NCBI GenBank assembly: GCA_949752745.1
Contig: OX457028.1
Location: 22,614,352 to 22,678,351, forward strand
Direction: 5' to 3'
DNA: 64,000 nt
Origin: Protula sp. h YS-2021
Taxonomy: Eukaryota; Annelida; Polychaeta; Sabellida; Serpulidae
The notes below the pieces were generated by a model that was not told the origin of the DNA, ran no database searches, and worked only from the letters and a program-made list of their open reading frames with translations. The number at the start of each line of letters is the position of its first letter. Within the stretch, counting starts at the first letter, position 1. Below are positions 10,607-22,940 of the stretch, one piece after another. The translations under genes were made by a program, and so were the position numbers.

Positions 10607-13600
10607 TCAGCGCTTGAAGGACATGACATGACGTGGCGGAGCGGTGGGCGGGGGGCGGGACTTGTCCAGTGTGGGGTAGGGCGCACTTGGCTCCGTAGAG
10701 GGCGGGCAGTCTTGGTGTTGATGCGTGTAGTCGGGGTTGTGTGGCGGCGGTGCACCTATCAAATGAAACATATACATTACATATATTTTCTACACAAGTC
10801 GACTGTTTGCTTTAATTTCATTCAAAAATTGAAAAAGAACCGTTCGATTGTGATGCATTTTAACAGTTGACAACGCCTGAATGACCAACTCAACAGTTCA
10901 CAGGAATGTACGGCACTGTCTCTCTGCATACTCTGTCGTGCACAAGGTTTACCGATAACCTCGGAAATCTACAGGGTGTTGCGATTTGTTGCATCACAGT
11001 GTTATAACGGTTTATTCATCACAGTACGAGGTACTTACTGTAGTCCTCAGCATGGCTCTTTGGTGCAGGTGCTTGCTGGGTCTGCTGGTACTGTTGTTGT
11101 GGGTACTGAGGGGCTGGGTACTGCTGTGCTGTCGGGTACTGCTGTGCTGGCGGGTACTGCTGTGGTTGGGCAGGGTAATTTTGCTGAGATGTGGGCACTG
11201 GGGAGTAACCGGTAACAATCGTGGCAGTAGTCTGAGATGGATTCGTGGACTGTCAAAAACACAAGTTTTATTCCCTTTTTTTTTAAAATTTGAACAAATA
11301 ACTATTATAGTTTATTATTTCCTGATTGCCAGTGCATATTGGGGTATTTTACCTGGATCATACGACCGGTTGTTACGCACAGCTGCACTTACCGCTGTTC
11401 CAGTCTACAAAACGGCACGTTGCGCGCTGCTGAAAGTGTGCACTTGACATTGCCAAAACAACGTAATAAATATAAAACATCGCTGAACGAAAAATGTGTA
11501 AATTATGTAAATTACGGGTACAGTACAGGACAACTGCGGCTCGGAAAAGTGCGGCTCGGACAAAATTTATGGTCAGGTCATGGTTGAAAGATGAAAAACA
11601 GTGCATTCTGTTGTCAAGAAATCCCGAGTTGCAAAGCAACAAGCGTATTCTAACAACAGAATTCAAAGTTTTGAATCTTCTAATTAAGTTAAAAACTGAA
11701 GTGCATTTTAAGTTATGAATCCTCCCACCAAACTGACCTGTAGGGGGTAACTGAGGCAAAAAATGGACGGGAGCATTCTGGGAATTTAACCTAAACTCCG
11801 TGGCGGCGGAACAAATTTAATGTAATGCGTTGTGAGAGAAGCATTACCAGAACTGCTCCCTGGTGTCCCCGCTGAGGCTCGTTCACTTTCCTGCACACGT
11901 AACAACACAGGAATATGGCAATGGCAATCATCCCAACACCCACAGCTAGCAGCACACCGCCTATGACTTGCAGCTCCCTGAAAATTATTATAATATCTCT
12001 CTTTCACTTGGATTTTTTTGTGTTTCCGTGCGTTACTGATCTCTCGGGTTGCAGCTCTCTTAGCACTTGATGCTGCATCTTTCCCGACAGGACAGCCGAC
12101 GCTTTTGCATGTGCGGCAGTATCTGATCCGATTTGGAACACTGACATAATTCATAAGATGAATTTAGCAATAAATACTTGAAATAAACTTTGTTTTATTA
12201 CAAAGGCAGGTTTTCCAATTTACTGCTTTTACTCATAAATCCTTGTCAAGTAATAAGGAATTTTCTCCTGGGAAAAATATATCTGTCACATAGTTGGAAA
12301 CAATCCACTTAATTAATAAGTGGAGTTATGTTTTATTTATGTTTAAGCGGGAACACTTTTAAGGCAAATCTGGCGAGATCTGTCGGTTTTCTGTCCGCCC
12401 TTAACATAGTTCATGATTCATCTATTACTCTGCATTACTGCATAAATTTCAATAAGTTTTGTTCAGCGTGGCCTGCCTTTGAAGACATAATTTCAACTCA
12501 TAAACACATAATTAATTTTCACTCGGGTCTGTTCATTGCATGACAACAAGTGGTTCAGGAAACACCATCACTTGCAGTCTACAAGTTCCCGCCCTCCTTG
12601 GCAGGGACAAAATTCAGTTTTGTAGCCCGGCTGTGTATTGACGTCATTGGAAATTTGAAAATTCCCAGAGCTCCAGTACACTTAGTATCAATAATTTCAT
12701 TGGCCCATTTCACTTAAAATCTTATGTGCATGGTTTCTAACCCCCAAGAAACCACCACCTATTTTACTGGTTGTAATTACTGTTATATTTATCTATTTTT
12801 GTGTGAGTATGTCCAACCATGCAAATGTTCTGCAGGAAAGACACGGTTCTGGTTTTACCAAAGTTACACAAAATGCGAGTTTGTGCTTTTTCAGCACTAG
12901 AGTTTTTAACTAGACAGGAATATCCGCCGTGTGTCGTAATGTCTGAAGACAATGACAAAGCTTTGACATAAGCTATGGTTTGTCAAACAGGTTTATTACT
13001 AAGGTTTTGTACATTATACAGGAGACATAGATACAACTTCGAACAATCACAGTTTAAAACATTATTATTACTATTTGTACTGTATATCATTTCACACAGT
13101 ATATCTTAATCAATCCTGTTCAATTAAAATAAAACACTACACAACTATAGTAGATATATTAAATGCTGCCAATATATTAACAGACCACTGAACCATATTT
13201 CAAACATCATGGCTACAAAAAGTATGACATATATCAGACAAAAAACCCAAGTTTGACAATTAATCTCTACTATTTAAAAAAAAATACAATATAACGCAGC
13301 AATTCACTATATATACAGTGCTGTGAAAAACTGGAATATTTTGTTTAGGACCTTGGTATACCACGACTATAAGTTCCACCATACCAAATTGTATTTTAAA
13401 TTGTTGGTTAATCATTTGGGCATACAGACATTGTAAACTGTGGAAATCTGTTTCACAATAATTGTCGTCGCTGTGCTCGGATAAAAAACACAAGTGGTCA
13501 TTTGAAAAGTTCATACACTCTGCGTTAAGTGTTTGTTGTTCAGTTCCACACCTTAATTAACTGGATAGTTATTGAAATAGTATTGTTTCAACATTATTTT

Positions 13601-14328
13601 TCACGAATGGAATGCCTTACCACAAAGGAAAATCAACAATGAACAACTGCATTGTTTCCATGCGTAGACGAGTTAACTCGTGCATCGCACAGCAAGGATA
13701 TTACACGAGATATTGACAGTTTTTGAATTTGGAAAATGTCCACACGTGTGTTTGTGAGATCACAGCAATAAAAGTAATTGGTGAAAATTTGTGAAGCTGG
13801 TTTTATGCGCTGCCAAATGAACACTGTTTTCCTGCATATAAGTTCGTTTAGAACAAAGTGACAGCCAGGTACGAAAAAATGATCCACAAACTTAATATTC
13901 TACAGTTTTCCACAGCACTGCATATTCACTGTGCACGCATTTAAAACCCTTGCTTGAAATAGTTTTGGGAAACTTGCGTGTGCAAAGCCTTAACTCTACA
14001 AAGACACATAATATTTTGAACTAATTTAAAAAAAAAACTTTTAGTCACTTTTCCGTCAACCTCAATAACAGTACGTGCATAATAAACGTCTAGTACGTGC
14101 ATATACATATTCTCTCTGAAAACCATGTCTCCAACCCCCCCCCCCCCTCCCCAAAAAAAAAAGGACTAAGTACCTGTTTGAGTCTTCGTAGAAATCTGCA
14201 TTGTTATGAGCGGTGCCAACGACGACGAGGGTTATACCGGGGAAGCAGAGAATGACACCTATGACCATGAGCAGTACGGAGCAGCATCCCGCCGCGCCCG
14301 CCTTACACACATCCATTAAATCCGCCAT
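10607..14328 (-). CDS. Two-helix membrane protein with P(T/S)AP-motif tail (4 exons)
   Basis: Exons on the minus strand are 14174-14328, 11848-11977, 11039-11249 and 10607-10755. All three introns are GT-AG and the phases join cleanly to 645 nt, 214 residues plus TGA. The start ATG (14326-14328) lies in AAGATGG. Hydrophobic helix 1 spans about residues 15-40 (CCSVLLMVIGVILCFPG...) and helix 2 about 53-78 (VIGGVLLAVGVGMIAIAIF...), ending in CCYVCRK. Cys pairs near both helices could be palmitoylated. The tail (96-214) is Pro/Gln/Tyr-rich with repeated QQYP units, then PSAP at 188-191 and PTAP at 202-205. P(T/S)AP motifs bind TSG101/ESCRT-I in known proteins; here that is inference. Size and layout recall small two-pass TMEM or Shisa-like adaptors, but I do not recognise a specific family. 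Confidence 0.8.
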
Positions 14329-17300
14329 CTTTCACACTGTTAAAAAAAGACATTATTGTGCCAAAAAGGAAATAATTCTGTTAAAAAAATACATGATTCT
14401 GTTAAAGTATAGTCTGAATAATTGGCAGGTTCTCACCGTTTGGGTTAACGGATGTTTCAATAACGATCAGAATTCTGTTTATATCAGCGACCAAGAAACA
14501 ATGGGTATAGTTAACAAGACCACCAAGTGACGGTGACCAAACTGCTCTCAGCATAGAAAGGAAATTTACCAGAAACAAAGAACACCGACAGTTACTTTCT
14601 TTCCATTTATTTGTCACTCTAGTCTTTACCATACTGTTTCTTGATTTTGCGTGGGCAGCAAAGTGTAAAATTTTACTTGTACGATGTTACATGCTTTTGT
14701 TCGACATTTGCGTATAAGGTTTTACACGCTCTTATATGATATTTGTGTGCAAATTAGGTAAACTGCACACACTTGCAGACAAGAAGTTTGCTTTGGTCTG
14801 GTTTGCTTTTGCCTTTTAAACATATAAAAGCACACAAAAGTACACTAAACCATTCCACATCTTCCATGATTTCAAATGTGTACAGATGAATTATCCTTGC
14901 ACAATCTTTCTGTCTGGCATTTTGGTGAAGCTGTGGTCTATGCTGTAGCGTAAATACTTTTATCCCACTAAATGCAGGCAAACCCGTTTTATTTTTTTCC
15001 ACTTATCACTTAATTACTTTATGGATTTTCCCTTGTTGTTTCAACGGAGGCTTGATAATTTATGAAGTTTTGAATTTTGCAGATGAGACTTGTTTGTCTT
15101 ACTCTTAATGATGACAAGAATGAGTAACTGCAGTCTTAACACTTGTTCAGTGCAGAAAAAATCGTACGAATTCCTTAAAAAAGCAGATAAAAGCATGCTA
15201 AAGCCAGGGTTGGGTTTTGGACCGTCCAAAGGGTATTTTTGGTCTAAAACTTGTTCTTAACCGTATAAAAACGTCTGAGATTGTCCAAAATGTCCAAAAC
15301 CATAGAACATCTAATAAGCTTATCATTGCATTTATTTTTCTGCAGATCAAAACCGAGTACATTGAACACAAATAAAATGAACGTTTTAAGTGTACCTCTG
15401 TAACTCAACATGCTATTAAAAATGTGAAAAGTGTTACATTTAAAATAAAAATCTGCAAATCACATCGACATTTTTTCTCAATACTCTCAATAATCCAAGT
15501 CCCGATTGCCCCTGAGCATTCAGTAGCCTCATTGCTAAGTAGCCTCATTGCTAAGTAGCTAATTTGGCCGCTTTCTTATTTCCGGGACTATTCCGGAGTT
15601 TCCTTGAATAAACCCAAAGTCTAACAAAATTCACTCTATAGAGGCAGACGATAGTGGCGTGGACAACAGTTGTATGGCCATGGCAATAAAATCAGGATCC
15701 AGTGTAGAGCTCAGGAGCCCCTTCCACCATGTATCAGGGCGCATTTCTGATGCTGATTCTGAGAAGTAGACTTGTAAGCGGTCATGTGCTCAGCGGTGAT
15801 GACCTGTCTAAATCGCTTTTTAATAGCCTGCTTGTGAGTCGCGAGGGGTTCATTTTCGCAGTTTCGTGCGGTTTCGTGCGGTTATATATAAAAAATTAAC
15901 AAAATGGCAGACGAAAATTTGCTACTTTATTTCCAACTGCCAGAACAGAACCATGAAATGTTTATCCATGAAAGTTTGCTGACGGCTCTGGACTTCTTTA
16001 CGTTATGTTCAAAATAAAAAGTCTGAATTCCCAGTCATGGCCCATTTTTCACACGAAACACTTGAAAGGGAAAGTGCAATATTCTAAGGCTATGTAATGT
16101 TTCAATGTTCTAAGGCTAAGCAAGATTGTATATTTGGCCATAGTTATTTCAGTAATTTCTTACTGAGACGTACCTAACGCAGGCGCGAAAGGTTCTTTCC
16201 TGGATCGGTGAGCGTATGTGAGTAGCGCTGCCTGGAATTAAGTCTCATCACAATCATTATGAGCCAATAATTTTATAATAAACATGTTTTAGCACAGTTT
16301 ACTGCACAAAAAATTTAACCTTTTTATTCAAGTGTGCTCATATTTTGAAGCTTGGGAAAAATTATGACGTTTCGATCTTATGCAATTGAATTATAGGAAG
16401 AAAGGAACAAAGACATAAAAATGAGCACAGCTCTAAATTTCTGAAAACATTAACTACTAGAAACAGGAAAGTAACGCATAATGCAATCCAACCTGTGCAT
16501 ATTTCCAATAACACCTCGGCAAACCATGCACCACATTTTTAAAGTAAATAACAATTTAACTTGTTGTTAAATAACAGATGATCTCTGAGGAGATCTAACT
16601 GTTAATTCTATCTTTTGTCCGTAAATCTCACACCAAAACTAAATTTGCTTAATTTATACAACCGATTAGACGATTTCGCATTCATAATACTACTGAAGTA
16701 ATCTGTGTTCAAAAACTTCAATTTTTTCTGTAATGTATTTCTAATTTTCCTTAATTACGGAAGTTTAAACTCAAATAACTGTACCTCAATGAACTGGCTT
16801 GAAATCTTGCATTAAAAGATGAGATAAAATTTTATTCTAACGTCAAACATTAATAACACAACAATAAACATCTTGATATACAAATCACACAGGGAATTTA
16901 CGCTATTAAATAATAATCATTTGTTGAAGACTACCAATCACTCGAATGTCACAGCAATCGATCTTTTTTTTTCTTCATTATTTTTATCATTTTCTGTTGC
17001 AGGCTATTAATAAAATTAAAATTAAAAATGCAAATAAATTTTTAAAAATGTTCAATTTTAATAGGCTATTCAATACTGAACTACCGACATTTTAATAAAA
17101 AGCCAAATGCATATTCAGTTTTTAAATATTTTTATTTTCCTTTCGCCAAAGGATAAGAATTTATTTTGTTCAACTTATTTTCACCCTTTGGTATAAGAAA
17201 AATTAAGCATTATTGATTTCTGTGACAATTAAATTATCGGCAGTCTATTATGGAATAGCTTACCAAAAAATATCTGGTTTCTTATTTGTTTCAAAATTAT

Positions 17301-18094
17301 TATTTTAAATGATACAGTGTTTTTATTGTTCACCGTGAACGTTAAAAAAAAATCAAATTTAAGACAAATTATCGTCTATATCCTGATCTCAAGGAAACAT
17401 CTATTTTTCTCACTGCAAAGTCGTTATTTGACAATAAAAATTGTGCGCCATAATATATAACTGGGCCATTTGTGTGATATGACCTTTCTAAAATAGTACC
17501 ATCAGCCCGATTCGTGCGTCGGGATTGGCGAAACTGACATCGACGATAAGTTTTACTATAGGAACTACGCCTCTTGGTTTAGGAAGACTGCAAGAGTCAT
17601 CTGGGTCTGAGCTTCGTCTGTCGTTCATTTTCACACAATTCTGCAGCTCTTGCTCCATGCAATCTTTACTTTCGTTTTTTTTCCTTTCTCTGGCCACTTT
17701 GAAGAGTTTTGAGTTGATTTTTGTTCGTTTATACAAGAGTACGCTCGTAGAGACGCGTAACTTTCTTTCGGTAATTGTGAGAACACATTGTTTTTTTTTC
17801 TTTCGCTAATTGTGAAAACACGTTGTTTTAAAACTGAAATTGTTTTTGTGAAATATACTGAAACATATGAAGAGTCATGTACAAAAAATGGAACATTTTG
17901 AAGTTTATAATGTCAATAATCAGCTTATTCGCCATACCGGTTGCAATATGCTCTGAACTAAAAAGAATTTAGTCAAAAACTGTACAAGTGTGAACGATAT
18001 TAGACGATGGCACTGGAAAAAGAAAACAAAGACAAATCTAACAAGTGGGTCAGTGAAACTGCCTATGTCCCCCGCCGGCGTACAATCCTAGTAT
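14329..18094. other. Long AT-rich stretch without gene
   Basis: Upstream region of the two-helix gene and beyond. Strongly AT-rich with A/T runs and one short tandem duplication (CCTCATTGCTAAGTAG, 15530-15560). An 82-codon minus-strand frame at 17488-17736 has no recognisable domain. No RNA gene is evident. Confidence 0.4.
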
Positions 18095-18865
18095 TTGATT
18101 TTGTTAGGTTTGACTACAACCCTTCGTATCATATTCGTGAATTTTAAAATTCCGGCTGGGCCAATATCCTTCGGCCAACATGGCTCATTTACAATACTAA
18201 TTCTTGTTACCACCCATACTACCTATGTGTACAACATTTTGCCAATTGTTTCAAAAAATGTAGGCTTGAGTGTGTTAACAAACTCATTCCAGTATGTAAG
18301 GGTTGTGAAAATTTCTGAATTTCGGCTGGGCCAATGTCCTTGAGCCGACAGGGCTCATTTACAATACCAACCTTGGTTGGTTCCAATACTTCCTATCTCT
18401 GAACGATTTCAACAACCGAACAAGAAATGTAGGCTTGAGTGTGTTAACAAACTCATTCGACTGAGTAAGGATAGGGAAAATTTGTTAAGTTCAGCTTGGC
18501 CAATGCCCTTAGGCCGACATGGCTCATTTACAATACCAATCCTTGTTCGTTCCAGTACTACCCATATATACAATATCTTAACAACCGGTGGAAAAATGTA
18601 GGCTTGAGTGTGTTAACAAACTCATTCGACTGAGTAAGGATTGGGAAAATTTGTGCAGTTCAGCTGGGCCAATGTCCTTGGACCGACATGACTCATTTAC
18701 AATACCGATCCTTGTTCGTTCCAGTACTACCCATATATACAATATCTTAACAATCGGTGGAAAAATGTAGGCTTGAGTGTGTTAACAAAAAAAGTGTCGA
18801 CAGACGGATAGACGGACAGACAAACCCGAAAAATAAGCTATCCCAACTGAAAAAGGATAATAAAG
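18095..18865 (+). mobile_element. Pearl-like element, copy F, 169-bp core satellite
   Basis: Four-plus tandem units with an exact 169-bp step: 'GTAGGCTTGAGTGTGTTAAC' at 18260, 18429, 18598 and 18767. Then CGACAGACGGATAGACGG (18797-18816), and a short TATCC/GGATA stem ending AATAAAG near 18864. The two inner units are almost identical, so amplification was recent relative to the outer ones. It abuts the 5' side of the LINE remnant. Confidence 0.65.
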
Positions 18866-19290
18866 AAAAGTCTAAAAATCAACTTCTTGGAAGACAGACT
18901 GGACTCGTCTGAGCAGTACACTCGAATTGACAATGTGGTAATTAGTGGTCTGGCTGCTCATTCGTATGCAACCGCTGCTTCCACAAGTGAAAGAGAGTGA
19001 AAGAAAAACATTTTTGTCAGGTTTCTGTCTCGTCGCACGAAAAACAAAGTCATGGCTGCCAGGAAATTGCTGGAAGGAAGGTCGTGTCCCGTATACATAA
19101 ATGAACACTTAACGTCTAAAAATTCAGAAATATTTCGTCATGCCCGCCAGCTCCGCTCCCAACAGAAAATTGCGAATACCTGGACAAAAGATTGCAAGGT
19201 TTTTGTGAAGCTGAAACGGCACAACCCCGGAACAACAGAAGATCCTAATTATGAAAACCGTTGAGGATATTAACAAACTGAAAAAACAGT
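18866..19290 (+). pseudogene. LINE ORF1-type protein remnant
   Basis: A broken frame reads EDRLDSSEQYTRIDNVVISG near 18885-18945. After an in-frame stop it resumes as a basic segment with VYINEHLTSKN, ARQLRSQQKI and NTWTKDCKVFVKL (about 19090-19215). This matches the C-terminal half of the coiled-coil ORF1-like proteins that precede endonuclease-reverse transcriptase in CR1/Jockey-group LINEs. One in-frame stop (within SERE*KKN) and a frameshift after FVKL show that it is dead. Confidence 0.6.
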
Positions 19291-22200
19291 GTTTAATCAC
19301 CAAGAAACTATTTTCATGTGATATTTGTAACAAACAGGCAAATTTTGACTATATCCAATGCGATTGCTGCTCAAAGTGGATTCATAGACGATGTACAGAC
19401 TTGTTGAAAACAGATTTAAACGAGTTAGAAATTTCAGAATGTATGTGGTTTTGTCCGAATTGAAAACATTATTCTTTTCCATTTTTACTGATTGATAACG
19501 AAGAACTTTTGTTAGAATTGAATGGTATAAATAGAGAATTAAATGACTTGATTACTCACTGTAGTACAATAGATATTGAACTCGACTTGTCTATTGAAAA
19601 TGAACATCATGATGATGCAGATCCAGAACAAATCTTTTATAACGAAATACATGTTAAATGTGCTTATCTTCTAGATAAACAGTTTAGTGTAAAATATCAA
19701 AACATTTGTGGCTTGAGATTTTATCAGTTTAATGCTAGAAGTTTTAATGCAAACTTTGAAAATATCAAATGTTATCTGGAAGGTCTTGATTTTGACTTTA
19801 ACGTTATAGGCTTCTCTGAAACTTGGCTTTAAAGTGATAGTCTTGATGAATACTTATTAAACAAGTATATGCTTTCAGTATTTGCAGAAAGGATAAAAGA
19901 GGGGGTGGTGTAGCAGTATATGTAAATAATTCTATTCAACATAGTTTCGTTAAAAAATGTAGTTATAGTAATGAGACTGTGTTGGTGTTGAATTGCAATT
20001 AAATGTATCAAAAAGCGTCTTAGTATGCGTGATGTATCGCCCACCAAACACTGATGTGTTGAATTTTAATCAGCACTTGGAATCTTTGTTAGCTTCTTTG
20101 GGGAATAAAACAACATATTGCAACATATTGCAACACAGACACCAACACAGACATTTTTCTTGAATTATTTTACAAGCACGGATTTCATTCGTTTATAACC
20201 AAACCTTCAAGAATAACGAAAACTACTTCTACCCTAACAGATAACATATTCACTACCAAAAAGGATGTCCATATAAATTCTGGTTTGATTATTAATGATA
20301 TTACCGACCACTTGCCGGCATTTGCAATATGTCAATACAACGTAGAAAAAAGTAGCACTAAGTGCGAGATGAGAAGAAATACAAGTGAAACTAAGTTAAA
20401 ATTATTTCTCAGTGAAATGAAAAACGTCCAGTGGAGAGACGTATTGTCATGTAGTGACACTGATGAAGCATACAACATCTTTATAAATAGTATTTGCACT
20501 GTATATGATAAAATATGCCCCATTCAACGAGTAAAAATTAATGATACAAAGACGGAAAAACCATGGCTGACGAAGGGCTTAATTAACACGTGAAGAAAAA
20601 AAAACAAACGCTCTTTTTGAAAAAAAATAAATAATAAGAGTGAAGTTTCTGAGAACAGGTGTAAGTTGTATAGGAACAACTAACAAGTATTCTCAGATTC
20701 GCAGAAAAAGAGTATTATAATAACTTACTACAAGCCCACAAAAATGACATGAAAAGAACACGGAAAGTAATAAACAAGTGCATTAAAACTGGGAAATATG
20801 TTTCAGCGTATCCTGAAACATTTAATTGCAACGGCAAGTCAATCACAAATCACAAATACATTGCTAACGGTTTTAATGAATTTTTTGCTGATATCGGACC
20901 TAAACTTGAAAAGTATTCCAGAGTGTGATAAAAACTTCTCTGATTTTATTACTTATAGCTCAGCGATGTCCATGTTCCTTGAACCAACATGCGAGCAGGA
21001 AATAGTAAATGTTGTTAAACAGTTTGACAGTAAAACCTCTTCAGGATATGATGGTATTTCTATGGCTGTTGTTAAACAAATCAAGGAAATTATGGCTCAC
21101 CCGTAGCTCATATATGTAATTTGTCATCTGCTAGTGGAGTTTTCCCAGATAAAATGAAGATTGCGAAAATTGTGTCACTTTTTAAGTCAGGGGACAACTA
21201 AGTATTTACAAATTACAGACCGGTATCCCTACTTCCACAGTTCTCAAAAATCCTTGAAAAACTATTCAGTCAAAGATTGACTTCTTTTATTAACAAAAAC
21301 AATATATTTTACGCTGGCCAGTATGACTTTAGGGAACATCTTCTACATCATAAAAGCTCATTGATCTTATTGAAGAAAATACAGCTTCCACTGATAATAA
21401 AAAAATTAAAAAAAAAAAAACAACTATTATTCATCTCAAAAATGCCTTTGATACTATAAATCATGAAATATTATTAAAAAATGGATATTTATGGTATACG
21501 AGGAGGTGCGTTAAACTGGTTAAGAAGTTATCTGTCAAATCGAAAGCAATATGTTTCAATGATACTGATTCTGATATGCTGAGTGTTATGTGTGGGGTAC
21601 CACAAGGATCAATATTAGGCCCCGTTCTTTTCTTATTGTATATAAATGACCTGTGTAACATTTCCCAAATGCTGAGATTCGTCCTGTTCGCAGATGACAC
21701 TAACATATTTTACACAGGGGTCGATGTTGATGAAATTTGCAGTGTCCTTAATGACGAATTAAAGAAACTTGATATTTAATTCAGAGCAAATAAGCTGTCG
21801 TTAAATGTCAGTAAAACTAATTTTATTGTTTTCTGAAATAAGGACGCATGTAAAGAGTTTTAATATTGTTACAAGTAAGTATTTGTGAAACACACGCAGG
21901 CTCCAACCGCCCCCAAATTCATAGGGGTATAAAGCGATGACGGACAGACCGACGGACAGACGGACGGACACCCCAAACCTATAGGCCCCAATCCGAAGGG
22001 TTGGGGCCTGATAAATGGTGTTTCAATCCAGTGTATGCTACAAAATTCGTTGGGGTACTTATTGATAGCAAGTGTACCTGGGCAGATCATGTTAAATATA
22101 TACGCGGTAAAATAGCCAAAAGAATTGCCATTATGTATAAAGTTAAGTATTTACTGAATTCCTCCTCGCTTTATAATTTGTACTGTTCTCTTATTCTTCG

Positions 22201-22640
22201 TTACCTCAATTATTGTTGCGAAATATGGGGCAACACATATGTTTCAAGAATTGATCGTTTTGTTAAAATTACAGAAATGTGCAATTCGACTTGTCGATCA
22301 AACCTCCAGAAATTCCCACACTAATTCTGTTTTCCTTAATTACAATTTGTTGAAACTGGTTGATCTGATAAAATTTACTACATGCATTGTATTGTACAGA
22401 ACCTGACACAATAACTTACCAGAAAGATAATTAAAAACTTTTGAAATTAATTGCAGTTGTACAAGGCAATTTGGCAACTTTATTGTTAAGTATAGGAGAA
22501 CGAAATTGAAGTAATTCTGTCTATCAGCGTCAGGGGTCGAATTATGGAATAATTTAGACTTGCAATTGAAAGAAAGTAAAAGCTGGTCGCTCTTCAAAAA
22601 GCAATATAAACGTTGTCTTATAGAACGATATAATGTCAAG
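19251..22640 (+). pseudogene. LINE ORF2 (PHD finger, endonuclease, reverse transcriptase), broken
   Basis: A Cys-rich finger (CDICN...CDCCSKWIHRRC...WFCPN) spans about 19315-19460. The endonuclease starts with FNARSF and contains IGFSETWL (19730-19830). It continues through YRPPNTDVLNF (about 20037) and ends at ITDHLPAFAICQYN (20300-20340). The reverse transcriptase shows SGYDGIS (about 21042), NYRPVSLLPQFSKILEKLF (about 21210-21265), GVPQGSILGPVLFLLYINDL (21593-21652) and the catalytic FADDTNIF (21685-21708). After the insertion it resumes with YATKFVGVLIDSKCTWADHV (22030-22090), LRYLNYCCEIWG and a last WNNLDLQLKES motif ending near 22640. Frames change several times, so no functional enzyme can be made. 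Confidence 0.8.
21873..22011 (+). mobile_element. Solo pearl-like element inserted in the LINE
   Basis: About 139 bp: AAGTAAGTATTTGTGAAACAC, then CCAACCGCCCCC, GCGATGACGGACAGACC plus ACGG tract, ACACCCCAAACCTATAGGCC, a hairpin of CCCCAA with TTGGGG, and CCTGATAAA. A near-identical copy is at 63092-63235. It has left flank, ACGG tract and hairpin but no core satellite. LINE coding sequence continues on both sides, which shows it moved after the LINE inserted. It ends in CTGA followed by T, like Helitron-type CTRR ends. Confidence 0.65.
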
Positions 22641-22940
22641 TAAATCTCTGTATTTTGGTTCTGATATATTCTCATTATAAAAGGATTTTAGCACTTATTT
22701 CAGCATATCATAGCATTATTTCATAGCGTGTTTCATAGCATTATTACGTAGCTAGTATTGTCTACATTACTTGTCATTTTATGCTTTTTATGGTAGTCCT
22801 TTGATAATGTATATAGAACGTATGGCTCCGTAATAACAAAAAAATGAAAGTATTCTACCTCAACTGTTAGCCAAATATATATTAATTGTAAATAATTTTT
22901 TTATCAATTGGTAATAAACCATTTTTGATTTGATTTGATA

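Larger units (their letters stand above)
18866..22940 (+). mobile_element. CR1/Jockey-group LINE retrotransposon, decayed
   Basis: In order: ORF1-like remnant, PHD-type Cys/His finger, endonuclease, reverse transcriptase, C-terminal domain, and a 3' tail of short TTTGAT repeats (22922-22940). The whole copy is interrupted by at least five frameshifts or stops and by a non-LINE insertion at 21873-22011. The 5' end abuts a pearl-like satellite, so the LINE is 5'-truncated or was joined to it by insertion. No target-site duplication was established. Confidence 0.8.

Noticed and set aside
17488..17736. Possible small minus-strand gene of 82 codons
   Set aside because: Plausible amino-acid composition but no domain, no homologue recalled, no promoter or poly(A) signal seen. 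Not supported enough to annotate.
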